This document shows positions 5,693 to 7,120 of a DNA stretch of 7,120 nt, piece after piece. The notes beneath the pieces were generated by a model. That model was not told the DNA's origin, searched no databases, and was given only the letters and a program-made list of their open reading frames with translations. The translations under genes were made by a program, and so were the position numbers. The stretch is from Acidobacteriaceae bacterium (GTDB lineage: Bacteria; Acidobacteriota; Terriglobia; Terriglobales; Acidobacteriaceae). Each line of letters begins with the position of its first letter. Position 1 is the stretch's first letter. The stretch is from contig JASHUF010000505.1 in NCBI GenBank assembly GCA_030040175.1, forward strand, positions 1 through 7,120. Reading direction: 5' to 3'.

Positions 5693-5706
5693 GGATCGCC
5701 CGATCC
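5693..5706. repeat. Perfect inverted repeat upstream of rpsP
   Basis: GGATCG-CC-CGATCC is a perfect 6-bp palindrome with a 2-bp centre. It lies 17 bp after the esterase stop and about 100 bp before the rpsP start. A 2-base loop is too tight for a good RNA hairpin and no T-run follows, so a protein-binding site is as likely as a terminator. The rest of this 126-bp gap (5597-5722) must contain the rpsP promoter if rpsP is not read through from the esterase gene, but I see no clear -35/-10 pair. Confidence 0.4.
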
Positions 5707-5722
5707 GTGCAAGCGGCAACGC

Positions 5723-6646
5723 TTAAGTATCGCCGAATTCCGGCCCCTGAGGCAAATTGCCGGTTGTCCCTTGCTCGCGCGGCAGGGCGGATGGCGCCGC
5801 GGGAAACAGGAACTCGAGCATCGGGCGCACCCGCGTGGCCCAGCTGGCTTCGTCGTGCGTACCTCCCTCGATCCGCTCGAAGTGAAGATTCTTTCCGGCC
5901 TGCCAGCCGTTGGCAGCAAGCCTCCGGTTGAGCTGTTCGGCGTTTTCGAGCGTGCGCAAGCCCTCCCGCTCGCCCACGTCGAGCCAGAGGCGCGGCTTTT
6001 CCCCGATTTGCGGCGCGCGCTCGCTCACATAGCTCAGGATGCTCTTGTGGTTCCACCAAACGCTGGGCGAGAGAACGGCCAGCTTGCCGAAAAGCTGCGC
6101 ATGGCGGAGGCCTAAATAGAGCGTGACCAGGCCGCCGAGCGAAGAGCCGCCCATCCCCGTCGACGCGCGCTCCCGCCGCACGCGATAGCGCTCAGCGACC
6201 CACGGCATCAGCTCGCGCGCCAGCATCAATCCATAACGGTCTGACTCGCCGCCGCCCATCTGCCAGTCGCGTTCCGGCGTGTACTCGGCCAGGCGCTGGT
6301 CGCCCCCGTTGTAAATCCCTACAATCACCAGCGGTTCCACGGTCCCGGCCAGAATGGCCGCGTCCGCCTGCTCGCGCATTTGCCATGTGCGGCCGGGCAG
6401 AAACGAAGTCCGCCCGTCGAAGAGATTCTGCCCGTCCTGCATATAAAGCACGGGATACGCGCGTTCGCGCTGTTGCTCGTACCCCGGCGGGATGTAAACA
6501 ATAATCTCCCGATCTTCGCCCAGAAGCTCGCTCTCGAAATCGCCGTGCAGGTGCAGGCGCGGATGCGGAGGCGTCTGGTCCGGCGGCAAACGACCTCCGC
6601 CGGGTGCATCGTGGGGCGCGTCTTGTTTTTCGGATTCGATCGTCAC
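5723..6646 (-). CDS. Alpha/beta-hydrolase-fold esterase (Fes/EstD-like)
   Basis: This 307-residue serine hydrolase belongs to the putative-esterase group that includes enterochelin esterase-like and S-formylglutathione hydrolase-like proteins. The N-terminal 30 residues are Pro/Gly/Asp-rich, with no signal peptide, so it is probably cytoplasmic. The core starts at REIIVYIPPGYE (46-57). YPVLYMQDGQNLFDG (64-78) gives the oxyanion-side loop. The nucleophile elbow is G167-S-S169-L-G (in TGMGGSSLGGL). SPSVWW (193-198) is typical of the Fes-like group. The acid is probably Asp223 in LWLDVGEREG, and the His is His264 in IEGGTHDEASW. The substrate cannot be told from sequence. The start is GTG at 6644-6646, with GAGGAAG about 14 bases upstream. 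No in-frame ATG, GTG or TTG lies just upstream. It is divergent from the second esterase gene at 6780. Confidence 0.9.
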   Translation of the reverse strand: MTIESEKQDAPHDAPGGGRLPPDQTPPHPRLHLHGDFESELLGEDREIIVYIPPGYEQQRERAYPVLYMQDGQNLFDGRTSFLPGRTWQMREQADAAILAGTVEPLVIVGIYNGGDQRLAEYTPERDWQMGGGESDRYGLMLARELMPWVAERYRVRRERASTGMGGSSLGGLVTLYLGLRHAQLFGKLAVLSPSVWWNHKSILSYVSERAPQIGEKPRLWLDVGEREGLRTLENAEQLNRRLAANGWQAGKNLHFERIEGGTHDEASWATRVRPMLEFLFPAAPSALPREQGTTGNLPQGPEFGDT

Positions 6647-6779
6647 CGCCGGTGCGTCTTCCTCGTTCGGCGAGCTCCTCCCCTGCTCCGCGCACGGAGA
6701 GCTCAGGCTGATACAGTAGCAGGAAAACCGGCGCGCCCTCCACCCCGGCTGCCGGCCGCCGTCCGCCGCGCGTACACAA
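6647..6779. promoter_or_regulatory. Divergent intergenic region between two esterase genes
   Basis: These 133 bp must hold the 5' signals of both divergent genes. Visible elements are a small inverted repeat CTCCG-CGCA-CGGAG (6686-6699), two GAGCTC palindromes (6672-6677, 6699-6704), and a possible plus-strand extended -10, TGATACAGT (6709-6717), about 60 bp before the downstream ATG. I see no clear -35. The promoter role is inferred mainly from the divergent layout. Confidence 0.4.
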
Positions 6780-7120
6780 ATGAATCGCGAGTATCACAAA
6801 TGGCATTCGAACCGCCTGGGACGGGAGATGGAACTGCTCGTCTTCGGCCACGCCGGCCTGCCCGTGGCCGTCTTTCCTACGTCCGGCGGGCGCTTCTTCG
6901 AGTTCGAAGATCGCGGCATGGTCGCCGCGCTCGCGGGACGCATCGAAGGCGGACACGTGCAGCTCTACTGCGTCGACTCGGTCGACAACGAGAGCTGGTA
7001 CAACCGCGGCGTGCCTCCGCGCTGGCGCATCGCCCGCCACGTGCAGTTCGAGAGCTACGTGCTCGAGGAGGTGCTGCCGCTGGTGCGGCAGAAGAACGCC
7101 GATCCGCATCTCGTCTCTCT
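6780..7120 (+). CDS. Esterase-superfamily protein, 3'-truncated by the window
   Basis: The ATG at 6780-6782 opens 113 codons that run off the window end. The sequence MNREYHKWHSNRLGREMELL, then VFGHAGLPVAVFPTSGGRFF, EFEDRGMVAAL, VQLYCVDSVDNESWYNRGV and the helix SYVLEEVLPLVRQK matches a family of small uncharacterised alpha/beta hydrolases of about 240-250 residues, usually annotated as 'esterase family protein' (probably COG4947). The nucleophile Ser and the His would be downstream, so activity cannot be judged. No Shine-Dalgarno is visible before the ATG, and the upstream bases are CGTACACAA. It pairs divergently with another hydrolase of the same fold. Confidence 0.85.
   Translation, partial: MNREYHKWHSNRLGREMELLVFGHAGLPVAVFPTSGGRFFEFEDRGMVAALAGRIEGGHVQLYCVDSVDNESWYNRGVPPRWRIARHVQFESYVLEEVLPLVRQKNADPHLVS

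Noticed and set aside
5597..5719. N-terminal extension of S16 to 135 residues
   Set aside because: Low-complexity residues unrelated to S16; the ribosome-binding site lies inside this stretch.
5273..6115. Plus-strand open frame of 280 codons opposite rpsP and the esterase
   Set aside because: It is antisense to two clear genes, has no domain and no ribosome-binding site, and is explained by base composition.
1..7120. tRNA, rRNA, CRISPR arrays, insertion sequences, phage genes
   Set aside because: I saw no cloverleaf with a T-loop motif, no regularly spaced repeats, no transposase or integrase, and no terminal inverted repeats.

Overview
The window looks like a piece of a GC-rich bacterial chromosome, most likely from the Acidobacteriota (Terriglobia/Acidobacteriia type). 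That placement is an inference. It rests on the winged-helix/TolB-like/TPR regulator, the Ig-like-repeat lipoprotein, the style of the S16 and TrmD proteins, and the high GC content. Nothing here looks like a phage, plasmid, CRISPR or defence island.

Layout. Positions 1-108 are an exact copy of 1167-1274, abruptly joined to the middle of a winged-helix regulator gene. This is the signature of a 1,166-bp tandem duplication, or of an assembly fold at a contig end. From 111 to 1691 (+) runs the rest of that regulator: winged-helix remnant, TolB/FlgO-like domain, TPR array. Its stop is three bases from the stop of a convergent membrane methyltransferase-like gene (1695-2267, -).

From there to 5596 the minus strand carries the translation/ribosome-maturation cluster. 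Read in transcription order it is rpsP (S16, 5312-5596), a KH-domain RNA-binding protein (4746-5015), rimM (4120-4704), a predicted Ig-like lipoprotein (3195-3893), trmD (2280-3137) and the isoprenylcysteine-methyltransferase-like gene. rpsP, the KH gene, rimM and trmD work on ribosome and tRNA production: S16 and RimM in 30S assembly, TrmD in m1G37 tRNA methylation, KhpA-like protein in RNA binding. The lipoprotein is an intruder between rimM and trmD, with its own ribosome-binding site and a 226-bp leader, and it probably has its own transcription. No rplS follows trmD within the window.

Upstream of rpsP lies a complete alpha/beta-hydrolase esterase (5723-6646, -). Divergent from it, across a 133-bp spacer, is the start of a second esterase-superfamily gene (6780 to the window end, +), which is cut by the window edge.

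I found no convincing previously undescribed system. The points most worth a second look are the 108-bp duplication junction, the lipoprotein insertion in the rimM-trmD interval, and a TrmD with two insertions and a Glu where the enterobacterial catalytic Asp sits.
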